Source of the DNA: Temnopleurus reevesii
Taxonomy: Eukaryota > Echinodermata > Echinoidea > Temnopleuroida > Temnopleuridae
Assembly (NCBI GenBank): GCA_036244855.1
Contig: BQKZ01000695.1
Span: 50,859-114,858 of the forward strand
Reading direction: 5' to 3'
Length of the DNA: 64,000 nucleotides
Position numbers and translations under genes: made by a program. Of the stretch, positions 48,761-60,800 are shown piece by piece; the stretch's first letter is position 1; every line of letters starts with the position of its first letter. A model generated the notes under the pieces. It saw nothing but the letters and a program-made list of their open reading frames with translations. It did no database searches and was not told the DNA's origin.

Positions 48761-50272
48761 ATGTATACTAAAATCATAGGAAGACAACTCATATATGCAC
48801 CTATTATATAATACTACTTTCTTCCCTTGAATAATATATCATGCCCCCAAACTGAAGGGGTTAAGAAAAGACATTTATTGGGCAAAGAGGGACATATGCA
48901 GTCCTTCACCCCCCCCCCCCCAAATTCAAATTCTGAACTGTGTTATAATTTCTCTGCACCCAATTGGTTTATCCCCATACCCTTCTGCCACTGATAGATG
49001 GTGTGGTCTGCTATTTAGATATTAGATATCATTATTCTCTTCCATCCAAATATGTTATATTGAACAATTTGGTAGAAGATCTGTGATGCAAGATAAATCA
49101 TAACACATGTAGACGTCCATGTTTCCAAAAAGTGATTGTCGGAAAAGTTACTCTTGCACAAAACCAGTAAATTTCATTGAAACATACTTTTCTATTAACA
49201 TAGATTTCAATTGGATGTCTTTTTTATTGCTGCTATGTCGGGATTTCTTTGTATTGATGCAAAACTACGCTATTGCTATCGTCCCTTCATGAAACCATAG
49301 ACGATTAATCCAGAAAGATTTATAAGCTTTCCTTCAAAATAGACAAAAACATTAATGAAAGATATTTTGCGCAATTACAGCTTGTGCCCTTACAAATTTG
49401 TATACAATTTTATGAACATCTTTTTAAAAAATTAAGTACTATTAAAGCCAGATATAAGTACAATACCATTATCAATTAATACATTTTTTTTTCAAATCAG
49501 ACTTACTTTACTTGAATCTTAATATCCAAAAATATTACAATTCCTGCAAAACATTCACACACAAAAATGGGTTACATGTAGACAAGAATATTCTCCTTGA
49601 AATGCAATTATAAGAATTAAAGCAAAAACTTTTCATGTTGAGCAAAACTTACCCATTCAATCAGAGGTTAGATTAGAATAGAGAGAGTTTGCAGTTCCAA
49701 AGTATAACTTGGAAACATTTGATTTCAAACAGGGCAAATTTATGAACAGTGCACACAACATCTCAAAATACATATTAGCAAACAAATTGTTTGCATCAAC
49801 ATTTCTCAAACTAAACAATCAATAAAACATTTAGAACAACACATTGTTCATTGTTCATACATGAGAAAAAAATTACAGTACATACTCTTTTACATAAATA
49901 TTTGACACAAGTAGAAAATATTTACAATGCAATATTCAATTCAAACAACAAATGCCTGATTCCAATAAAAATTTCATTCGTAAATGGGTATATATATTTC
50001 ATTTTTAAAATAGTTATCTACTGATTTTTTATTTTGTTTCAAGAAAGTATGAATAATGGATGGTCTTGTATATTGCTAGCGCATAACATAGCGCATAAGT
50101 GTCTCCGGATTCAAAATACGCATTTCATTTCATAAAGCAACACAATACAAAGATCTCTCATTTGATAAAGTTTTCAGTTTGATAAAGCTTTCAGTCGTAG
50201 AAAAAAAATGTTGAGGTAAACGTGCTATTTCACTACAATTTATTTCAAACATCTATTTGACGCATGCCTATG

Positions 50273-50325
<53 letters not shown>

Positions 50326-51328
50326 GTGGCCTTTTTTTATGGTCACACTCTACCCCTGCTGGGGGTTCATGTTGCTTGGGAACCGATACCAGTCTTGCAG
50401 GCAAATATTGAAACTAAAATATTTTCAGATATCTGTAGACCTCCCAAAATTTCAGACAGAAAAATGGTGATGATACTACTCAAGAGTAAAGAAAAACATG
50501 ACAGAAAACATTGACAAAATTGCTAAAAAATGGGCATGCGATTTGACTCATATAGAGGCACAAAATAATAGAAAACTGGCCAAAACAAATTATGAAAACG
50601 GAATGTCATGCAATTAAGTATGAATGAAAGAAAGCAGATCAGAAAATTTTACTTTGGTTGATATCACAAAATGCATAAATTCATATTTAATTTCATATTT
50701 CACAGAATGAGATTCAAACGAATAGCACTGTATAAAGCAGTTTATGCAGCATGCTGGCAAAAAAGTTGTTGGTATTAGAGAGAAAATGTTTGCTTTTTCT
50801 AGTAGACGGATTTACTAATAGATTCAAATTTTCTGCATCCTTTATACACAAAGCTTGTTCTTAACAACATCAAAGCTTGCCAGAGGCTTGTCCAACATAG
50901 CAACAATTAATGTATGTTAACTACGTTCCAGGTATTGTAGTTCAATTGTTACTTACCAGTTGAAGAAATAACAAGTCATTGGCTAGAAGCATGCACAAAT
51001 TTGGATCTACTAGTATACACCCATATTTGGGCCAGACAGTCAATTCATTTCTGAGTAGTAGAGAAAGAATATACATTACATGTACATGTGTATATCAAAA
51101 TTGAGTTACCGGTATATTCAAACTGAGAAATAAGTTACATATGAAGAATACAACATTCGCACTTCTGATCAATGTGCTGAAACCTGAAAATTAGTAATGC
51201 CACTTTTTGAGGATTTGAATAACCAACTTTTTGAATTTTTGACTGAATTGTGAATGAATAAATACATTTTCATAGCTGCCAACATGAGTCAATAGAAAAT
51301 CGTAATAATCCTGTTCCAAATTCATAAT
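48761..51328. other. non-coding AT-rich DNA
   Basis: No exon seen. Contains a poly-C run at 48909-48922 and a (GAT)n tract at 50273-50324. Confidence 0.45.
50273..50324. repeat. GAT trinucleotide microsatellite
   Basis: About 17 perfect GAT/ATG triplets. The poly-Met frame is an artefact. Confidence 0.95.
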
Positions 51329-51770
51329 CTTCACATATTTTACATTGAAATGCATGGTGCTAGTGTTGCAAAATTAATAGTCTTCACTTGGGCTAACACA
51401 AAACTTGACAAATCTGAGGCCCAAATTCATAATAATTACTAAAAAATAAGTAATAGTTTGCAGCTATGTTGCTGTACATGCCGGACATACCGGTACGTGT
51501 AATAACACACCAATGTGCAAATATATGTGGTATACAGTACATATTCTGACTTTCTTATTGAAATGTTCACTTGAAAAAAAAACCCAACCCAAACACTGAT
51601 GCAATATTGCATTGCTTCAGAAGACCCAGGAATACCTAGCTGAAATTCACCATCATGTTTTACTCATATTTGAATTACTTCACAAGAATTTTAACGTGAA
51701 CACAGACTTCCTGAGTATGTTTTAAAGACACTGCAAAACTAGATGCAAAACTAGGCAGCATTACAGTCTC

Positions 51771-51952
51771 TGAGGGGGTGTTGCTCAGAATAAAGTACAA
51801 ATCAACTGCAACTTTTGAAATTGTAATGCACATTTTTATTTGTGTGCGGTGTGCGCATTAAACAAGACGCGCATGAAACAATGATTTTGATTGGCTTATT
51901 GCGATCAACTGTAACTTGCAATCAATTGCAACCTTTGAGCAACACCCCTGAG
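51771..51952. mobile_element. MITE-like palindrome, family C, copy 3
   Basis: Ends GAGGGGGTGTTGCTCAGA and TTTGAGCAACACCCCTGA. It is present in block I but absent from the matching place in block II (about 53169), where GCATTACAGTTTCTATCAAG reads straight through. Confidence 0.9.
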
Positions 51953-52557
51953 TCTATCAAGGTAGCCAATGGCTTGAATTTATGTAAACTAAAAGTTTAA
52001 CTAGAAAATATCAATAATGAGATGAGAAATGTGCACAATGTAGGTGACATCCAATACAAAACTTACTTCTTCTCCTCTATACAACAAAGAATTCATTAAG
52101 AATTTCTTATAAAATATACCACATTTAGGAAAAACAAGTAATTTGATAGCTTTCATGTAAAGGCCATCATTAACTTTTTTTTAAACATGGAGACCTTTAG
52201 ATACAATTTTCTAGAGACAATCGTTCAACGAAAGTTGACCTTAGGTTTTTGGGCATGGTAGATGACCCGCTTTACAATTTGTGAAATATTTCTAGCATGT
52301 GCTTCCTCCAGCGAAGGAAAAGAATTAAAATTCAAGAACTTATTTCATCTCAGCAACCCCTTTTACCTTTTATGTTAAGGACTATAGCCAATCAAAGACA
52401 AATCTTTGTAGTTATAGGCGTGCGACAGAATGAATGTTTGTTGAAGATACCAAACCTGGAGCCTGTAACATCCAGAACTTAATTTTCCGTCTGTTGGAAC
52501 TGCAAATGACTAGACATTAGAGCTTTCTTGAAACTTTAGCTTGCTGATTGGCTCTTT

Positions 52558-52757
52558 CATTAAAGAGTGAGATCTTCTTAGTGATAGGTTAGCGACAGTG
52601 AGGACATTGTTTGAGCGGTCTTGAGCACTTCTTGCAGACGGAGTGCCCACATAGAAACACCACATTGCGTTTGTTCTCCATGCAGATCGCACAAAGGATT
52701 TCCTTTCCAATCTGCTGAAACTGCAGATGACTAGACATTAGAATTTCCTCGAAATGT
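52558..52757 (-). pseudogene. extra RING3 copy (block I), premature stop
   Basis: The minus strand encodes [20 protein letters not shown] then [15 protein letters not shown] and a stop in place of the Lys codon that follows in the functional exon. All zinc ligands of the C3HC4 finger are still present. The first half is identical in sequence to the copy at 54292-54450 and the 3' flank resembles that of 53851-54007, so it looks like a recombinant. It ends at the lone N. Confidence 0.85.
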
Positions 52758-52759
52758 TN

Positions 52760-53850
52760 CTTCACATATTTTACATTGAAATGCATGGTGCTAGTGTTGC
52801 AAAATTAATAGTCTTCACTTGGGCTAACACAAAACTTGACAAATCTGAGGCCCATTTCATAATTACTACTAAAAATAAGTAATAGTTTGCAGCTATGTTG
52901 CTGTACATGCCGGACATAATAACACACCAATGTGCAAATATATGCAGTATCTAGTACAAATTCTGATTCTACTTTTTAAATGTTGACTTGGAAAAAAACA
53001 TCTAAACACTGATGCACTATTCAATCGCTTCAGACGGCTCAGGAATACCTAGTTGAAATTCATTATCACGTTTTAACCATTTTTGCATCATTTCACAAGA
53101 GTTTTAGAGTGAACATAGACTTCCTGAGTATGTATTCAAGACACTGTAAAACTAGGCAGCATTACAGTTTCTATCAAGGTAGGCAATGTGTTATGAATTT
53201 CCGATTCACAACACATTCTTGTGAATTTACAGATTTTCAGGTAAATGTAAAATAAAATTTTCATTAGAAAATTTCTAAATACAAAGCAGTTGAGCTGAAA
53301 CATTTTGTAAAATGTAAAAGGACATCCTACTAACTTCTGCTCCTCCATACACAGAAGAATTACTTAACAATTCATTATAAGATAGACCATAAATGTAGCT
53401 ACAAAAATAGCAGTCATTTGGATAACATTCATGCTTGAGTAGAGGCTATAACTTATTCTTTTTGACATGCACACCTTTGGATGACATTTTCAGAGACAAT
53501 CGTGCAATAAAAGTTGACCTTTCGATTTTTGGGCACGGTAAATGGACTCTCTTTACAATTTGTGAAATATTTCAAGCATGTGCTTCCTACAGCGAAGGAC
53601 CAGAATTAAGATTCAAGTACTTATTACATCTCAGCAAACTCTTTTACCTTTTGTGTAAGGCCTATAGCCAATCAAAGACAAACCTTTGTAGTTATAAGCG
53701 TGCGGCAGAACGAATGTTTGTTGAAGATTATACCAAACCTGGAGCCTGTAAAATGAAGAACCGCCTTTTCCATCTGTTGAAACTGCAGATGACTGTAGAC
53801 TGTAGATGATTAGAACTTCCTTTAAATGTTCATTTGAAAACTGGATCTTC
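52760..53850. repeat. duplicated block II
   Basis: Second version of block I, without the family-C insertion and with many small differences. It leads directly into the array of RING3 copies. No coding content of its own was recognised. Confidence 0.85.
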
Positions 53851-54007
53851 AATTAAAAAGCAAGATCTTCTCAGTTATGGATTTGTGGGAGAGGGCGAAT
53901 ACTATTTGAGCGGTCTCGAACACTTCTTGCACACGGAATGCCCACAAAGGAACCCCACATTGCCTTTGTTTTCCATATTGGACAAAGGACCTCCTCTTTT
54001 ATCTGTT
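53851..54007 (-). pseudogene. extra RING3 copy, decayed
   Basis: The minus strand begins EEVLCPIW, where a deletion removes the second Cys and shifts the frame. Later CGHS-type sequence survives only in another frame. Clearly non-functional. Unit length and flanks match the neighbouring copies. Confidence 0.85.
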
Positions 54008-54070
54008 GAAACTGCAGTTGACTAGAGATGAAAACTTTCTTGAAATGTTAGCTTGAAGGCTATCTATTCA

Positions 54071-54229
54071 ATTAAAGAGTGAGATCTTCTTGGTTATAGG
54101 TTTGCGACAGAGGGGACACTGTTTGAGCGGTCTTGAACACTTCTTGCAGACGGAATGCCCACACAGGAACACAACATTGCATTTGTTCTCCATGCAGATC
54201 GGACATAGGACCTCCTCTCCAATCTGCTG
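54071..54229 (-). pseudogene. extra RING3 copy, intact finger
   Basis: The minus strand reads [40 protein letters not shown], then [13 protein letters not shown] and a stop. Every zinc ligand is present and there is no internal stop over 53 codons. The nearest acceptor-like CAG gives phase 0, which does not fit the phase-1 donor of the preceding coding exon, so use as an alternative last exon would need a different splice partner. It may be a silent copy or an alternative exon. Confidence 0.75.
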
Positions 54230-54291
54230 ATAGTGCAAATAATTAGAGTTTAGAACTTCCTTGAAATGTTAGCTTGAAATCTTGCTGTTCA

Positions 54292-54450
54292 GTTAAAGAG
54301 CAAGATCTTCTTTTTTATAGGTTTACAACAAAGCGGACTCTGTTTGAGCGGTCTCGAACACTTGCATATGGAGTGCCCACAAAGGAACACCTCATTGCGT
54401 TTGTTCTCCATGCAGATCGCACAAAGGATTTCCTTTCCAATCTGCTGAAA
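54292..54450 (-). pseudogene. extra RING3 copy, zinc ligand lost
   Basis: The minus strand reads [39 protein letters not shown] and ends LLFN stop. One Lys codon is deleted in CKKC, and Cys is replaced by Ser in the last Cys pair. The frame is open, but the finger is probably broken. Confidence 0.8.
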
Positions 54451-54467
54451 CTGCAGATGACTAGACA

Positions 54468-54790
54468 TTAGAATTTCCTCGAAATGTTCACTTGAAGACT
54501 TTCTCTTAAATTAAAGAGTGAAATCTTTTTGGTTATAGGTTTACGACAGAGCGGACACTGTTTTAGCGGTCTAGAGCACTTCTTGCAGACAGAATGACCA
54601 CAAAGGAACACAACATTGCGTTTGTTCTCCATGCAGATCGGACAAAGGACCTCCTCCTCCATTTGCTGATACTGATCCTTGAGACGTTTTAGCTCCTCCT
54701 CCTTGGATACCCGCCCCGACGATGCCCCTCGGGGTGTTGATGAGCCGGATGATGATGAAGATGATGATGCAGCTGGATGTGATGATTTTG
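54468..54790 (-). CDS. mib2: mind bomb terminal exon: Ser-rich linker and RING3
   Basis: The acceptor TTCTCAACAG precedes 54790. The exon starts with a Ser-rich stretch ([14 protein letters not shown]), then a short charged helix ([18 protein letters not shown]), then RING3 ([28 protein letters not shown]) and KKISLFN. Compared with the family, which ends within a few residues of this point, the protein runs on for about 15 more residues to TAA at 54468-54470. The spacing C-x2-C, C-x-H-x3-C-x2-C, C-x2-C is complete. Confidence 0.93.
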
Positions 54791-54816
54791 CTGTTGAGAA
54801 AAGAATAATAAAAATG

Positions 54817-54892
<76 letters not shown>

Positions 54893-57800
54893 TAATAATA
54901 ATACATGGATCTTATATAGCATACTTTCCATCCTAATAAGATGCTCAATGCGCTCAGAACAAATTAATTGAAGTAATGAAATACAGGGTTATGAAAAGAA
55001 AACTTAGAAAAGGGAAAAATCTATGATATTGCAGTGTTCAATATTCAATTAAGCCCTGTCTTAATATTGTTGGACACATTTATTTTCATTTATTTCATAA
55101 CATGATATAATTTCAAGCACCATATCACGCAAAATGCATGGGGATGTGTATTTTTTGTATTAATATTAATCAATATAGCTGGAATTCAGTCATTATTTTG
55201 CAGGGGGTTATGTTTTGAAATTATTGTGAATCATTACTGGGTTGAAAATTCAATAACACAATTATACATTTCCATACCAAATGCATGGGAAGTTAGGAAA
55301 TAATATCAAGAAATATCACCTCATAATGAAAATGACATTGGAATTTAATGAATTTTACTTCCTAATCATGGATTTAACAACTTACAATACTACTCTCACA
55401 ACTCAAGTCTCTAAAATTCCAACATATATGTATGGTAAATATCTTTGGCTTATACAGGATATCGAGTATATTGATCAAGTATGAATAATGAAAGCAATGA
55501 TGAACCTTGTTTGGAACTGGAGGATGAGGATCGATGTTGCTGGGAGGATGACGACGATGACGATGATGAAGGACCAGACTGGGACGAGGACGAGGAGGAG
55601 GAGGATGAGATGGTGACTCGGTGTCCAGCTGGTTGGGGTACGCAGGCAGTAGGGTGAGGGCAGGGTGGGGTGTGATGGAGAAACATGCATAAATCATAAA
55701 GAAATGGTCATGCACCATGACATAATACATTGAAATGAACAAAAATTAAACAAAATAATGAAGGGCGAGTTGAAGGAAACCATCACAAAGGTACTACTAC
55801 ACATGATATCAGACAACAGGCAGATGATCTTAGCCACATGATCATAGCCAAAGGGCCTTCCTACCAGGAACCTGTTGCATGAAACTTCTTGCCATAGAAA
55901 ACTCTGGCAAACTTTATGCCAGAGTGTTTACCTGTGGAAGAGTTTATGGCGAAATTTCTCTTTGTCAAAGTTTTTGTTATTTGCCAGTTTTCTTTGGCCA
56001 AAACGTTTTATGCAACGGGATCAAGGTGTTGATAAAAAGCAAATAATAAATGGCCTTACATTTCCTTTCTGATAATATTTTTCTTGAAAAAAACTTTTGA
56101 TTCATGAAAATATGAATTCAAGTTATGTCTAACCATGAAAAACATTGCTACTTGAAAATTACACTAAACCAGTGATTACACATTGAAAAGGGAACAAAAA
56201 GAGTGGATGGGGAGAAGTGGAGAGGGAGAGTTGAAACATATGCTCAAAGATTAACATGCATCTCACAGTTAACACAGACATGAATCTTGGGGTATTATAA
56301 AGTCAACATACCGAGACAAATTAAAAACATGCTTGCATACAGTTAATGATGCAAAAGAACATGAATAAACAAAATTACATGCCAAATCATTGATTTTTCC
56401 TAGTTGATAAATCTGATATGCATAAAATAGACTTACCTTTGTCTAACATTTCTTTAACAGGTTGTCCACATGCTCTGCAAGTCTTCTCCTTACAACAGCA
56501 TCCTATGAGAAAAGACAACCCATTCCAGGGGTTAATGGTTACATTAAGATATTGGATATGTACAGTATATAAAACGTTAATGCAGCTGAGCAAGCAATCA
56601 GAGAAATCTATTCACACCCGAAATGAATCACTTAGTGCTTCATAGCATGAAAATGGAATTAGAGCTTGACATTTATAATCAAAACTTCTAAAAGCCTGTT
56701 GGAATAAGTTACCTTTGACATTCAGGCAGTTGCGATCCCTCCCTTCCTTCAAGAGAGAATCTACAATGTTTCTTTTTGGCGATCATGATTTCTACACATC
56801 CTTTTCGCGAATGCAATGTATGGCTTTGCCTTTTTGGTGTCATTAATCAATTCAATATAAGAGACTGTGTTACTTAGGGAAAAGTGTAAAAGAAAAATTA
56901 GTATTACTTTTATCATTATAATCATTATTTACATGCATTTACTGCATAAGTTGACATTTTTGCGGTAGTGTTATTTTCGCAAATTTAGAGATCCGAACCT
57001 TGCAGAAATTTGTACTCAGTATGATGCACTTTCATACGCATACAAACACTGTCAAAAACGTAAAAATATGCTAAAATATCAAACTGGTCCAAAATATCTG
57101 CATTTGAAAATGTTGGCTATACAGAATTTTGTCCTTACCTCTGCATACATTTCTATGACCACAAGGTAGAAAGGTTACTTCAGCCTTGTTGGTAGAACAC
57201 ATTGCACATTTCTTCTCTTCTATCTTCACACGATCCTTCACCTCAATCTAAAAACAAATGGAATATAAAAAGATTTAAATTATGGTTGGAACTCTGTTGT
57301 GGAGGCATTGTGGTGTAACGGTTTATAACATTTGCCTTTCATCACAAGGGGTGTAGGTTCCAATCCCACTCATGACATTAATTTCCTCCAGCAAGAAATT
57401 CACCCTTATCATGCTGCATTCGACCCAGGTGAGGTGAATGGGTACCAGTAGTATGAAATTCCTTGAATGCAGTGAGCATCATATGGTGGCCTTGCTATAG
57501 CCGGGTAATAATGAAGCGTGCTTAGAAACATTTTGTATTAAGTGGTATATAGATTTTGCATATTATTTTGACCATTATTATTATTGTTGGAACAGGACAA
57601 TCAGGTAAAGAATAGTGTGGGGGAGGCATATTGAAATCAGAGAGGGGAATCAAGGAAAAGGTTAATCATGCACCAAGCAAATATCAAGTGGGAAGGAAAA
57701 TACAATGAAAGAGAAAAGGAGGCAAGGCAATAGAAAACAGCCGAGACAGGGAGAAATAGAAATGAAGAAGGGGAAGGGAAAAGTCATACTTTGCATCATT

Positions 57801-60800
57801 TTTGGAAGATTGCAGCACAGTCCATACTGGCCATCGCACAGTTTGAATCAACAATTTGCTGGCTCCTGACACATCCTACAGTCTGACATAATCATCTGCA
57901 TGTTATCGGGGAAATCCCCGGAGATATTATATATAGAGAGAAAAGGAGAGAGTGGGGAGAGAGAAGGTGGAAGGGAGAGTAGAAGAGACATACCTTGCAA
58001 GTAAAGCACTTTTGGAAGAGTCCTGCACAGTCCATACAGGCTATCTGGTGACCACAAGGTTTGAATTGGCAGTTTGCTGGTTTCTGACACATCCTGCAGT
58101 CTGACATCATAGCCTCTAGGTTCCCAGGGGTATCCCCGGATCCACTTTCCACCGGTGCTGCTGGCCCTGGTGCTGGCACTGGCGCTGGTGGGGGGCCCGA
58201 TGGAGTAGTGGGGCCTCTCACATTTTGGTTTGAGGAGCCTGCAAAGGATAGATAAAAGGAACATACTGTATCAATTGAAAGAAAACTTGACAGGGAAGTG
58301 AAAAAAACAACTCATGCTATTTTCCATATTTTGGGCATGGAAATTGAAAAATTGATTAGCGATCCACTGGGTGCTTGCCAGGTATAATTGTTATGCATGG
58401 CTAACAACTCTAACCGATATCCTTAATTGATGCAAGCAAATTTCTTGTGGTGCAGACTAAAATCACATCATGAAGGAATGATAAACTTTAAATGTAAATA
58501 TTTTATTTCATTAATTTACAATCATCGGCTGAGTTCCCTGGAAATACACTTTCATCTATTTCTAAACTCTAATTTCTCTAGAATAGAGGGTCAAATTTCT
58601 AAAATTGGGGAATATTCATGACAATTTTTACCTGGGGTATCTGTTCTGCTAGCCAGTAACCTTTCTTGACTTGCGCTCCTGCGTCTTCGACCGTGCTTGG
58701 ATTCTTTGTCCTGCCTCTGCTTTTGTCTGTTGGAATAAAACAAATAAATCACTATATTTTTATCTAAATCATGATATACTTTAATTTTGAATTTCATTTC
58801 TGCTGTTTGTTATGTCAAGAATATCAAGAATTATTGGCGGCAAACAGAATGGAATGTTCATGTAATTCTCTGACAAATCTCACTATGGAATCAAGAAAAT
58901 GAGGTGTAGTGAAATCTAAATCCTGTTGCTGGGGGAAATACATTGATTTCATAGATAGTGTATTCATGTATCAGAAATATTTCAGAGATAAATCATATCT
59001 AACTCTGCTCATACGTAGAGATACTAACGGCAGTTAATGAATCCATACAGGGATAGATATTACAATGTGAATAACCAAACAGCAAAACCCAATATTCTAT
59101 TATGAGCGAAAACAATATGCATGGCAACATGGAAAGTAAGCACTGCATTATTTTAAAAATATGTCTGAAATTCATTGAATTTGCTTAACTTCATGAAGGG
59201 TTTTATAAATATTGTTGTTTACGTTACGTTTACTGAAAATAAGTCCTACCTTCTTTGTTCATAGAGTTGAAGCAAGTAGTTCTTGATCTTGATGTCTAGG
59301 ACCAGGTCCAAGGGAGATTTATGCTGATGATTCCTATGAGTAAGACTACCTCCAGCATGGACTAAGTAACACACCGTTGCTATCGCCATGTTCACAACCA
59401 GCCCACTGACAATCTTGGTTCGGTACTGCGAAGATGGAGGGGGAAAAAAAGTTTAGGACCAAGTCCAACAGAGATTTGGTACACAAGATAGAACAGTACT
59501 TTCAGGTCAGTGCTAGGAATACATGCAAAGTATTGACTGTTACATCGCTTTCAGCATAGAATTCTTGTCTAACTAGAACGAGATGAAGACAGCAAGCTAA
59601 ACAAGATAGGACACTACTTACAAATGAGCTATATGAATACATGGTAATCACTACCTGTTGTATAATAGGGGAGCCATCTCTTCTTGCGTACACCTCGTGT
59701 CTAACGAGAGCAAGATGTAGACTGGTATCAACATCATCCTCCTCACTTCAAGCTACACAAGATAAGACACTATTTACAATCAAATTGCAAGAATACACGT
59801 AGATTACTCCATGTTGTATAATGGATGAGTCATCTCTTTCTGCATATACCTCCTGTTAAACTAGAACAAGATGAAGACAAAAAGCTAGACAAGATAGAAC
59901 ACAATTTTCAAAACAATGCTACGATTACATGTAAAATGCTACCTGTTGTATAATGAGTGAGTTATCTCTCCCGGCATACACCTATTCTCCAACAAGAACA
60001 AGATGAAGACAACAAGCTAAACAAGAAAGGACACTACTTACAAAAGCTACATTAATAAATGTAATTATATCTCATCTATGAATATTCATGAGCTATCAAG
60101 CTATATGATTGGTCGGTGGGAACAAACATGCTTACATATATTTCAACTAGTAAAGAAGCCTCTAAAACGAGTTTGATATATTTTTTGATATACTCAACCG
60201 CGGTAGAAATACACAACTGCGCACGCACAGAACATGTGAAGCGATCCGCGAGAACCTAAGCAAATATGGCAACGTACACGAAAAATTTTGCTGTCGGCCA
60301 GCTTTTGATCTACTCATTTGTAATTATTCATTCTGTGAAATGTTTAAATTGATAACATTAACTTTCTCACAACAATGCTCTACTCTACATTAGTACTAAT
60401 ACTACGATTCAGGAGAAACATATTGTTTAATAATCAGTTAGAAAATGTAGCGAACAGTGACAGTGCAGCACTGTGCTGTGACTGACTGTGAAATTTAATG
60501 ACTGTGCCGTGTCTGAGTACAGTGCGTCTGAAAACACGACAGTTAGGCCGAGTGTCTGAGTAAGTTTAACTTGTTTTCTCTTAATTTTAATGAGATATAA
60601 ATCAAATACCCAAACAGTTACTTCAAAAGTATATTGGAATTATAATCCTTCGGATGGGCTGGCAAAGGAAACTATATTTCCTCGGGAGCTTCGCCCCTCG
60701 GAAAAATAGTAACTGCCAGCCGATCCTCAGAAATATAATTCCAATATACTTTCTCAGAGTTCGAGATATTTGAATAATATACAACCTGTTGTATAACTGG

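Larger units (their letters stand above)
51329..52758. repeat. duplicated block I (3' flank of mind bomb gene)
   Basis: It begins CTTCACATATTTTACATTGA, matching 52760 onward, and keeps the same order of landmarks: CTTGGGCTAACACAAAACTT, GCCGGACAT, AAACTAGGCAGCATTACAG, TTTACAATTTGTGAAATATT, CCAAACCTGGAGCCTGTAA. It ends with one RING3 copy cut by the lone N at 52759. Confidence 0.9.

Noticed and set aside
57892..58264. Longer minus-strand frames around the RING1 exon
   Set aside because: They run past the donor GTATGT into CT-rich intron or use another frame; the RING1 frame with matching phases is preferred.
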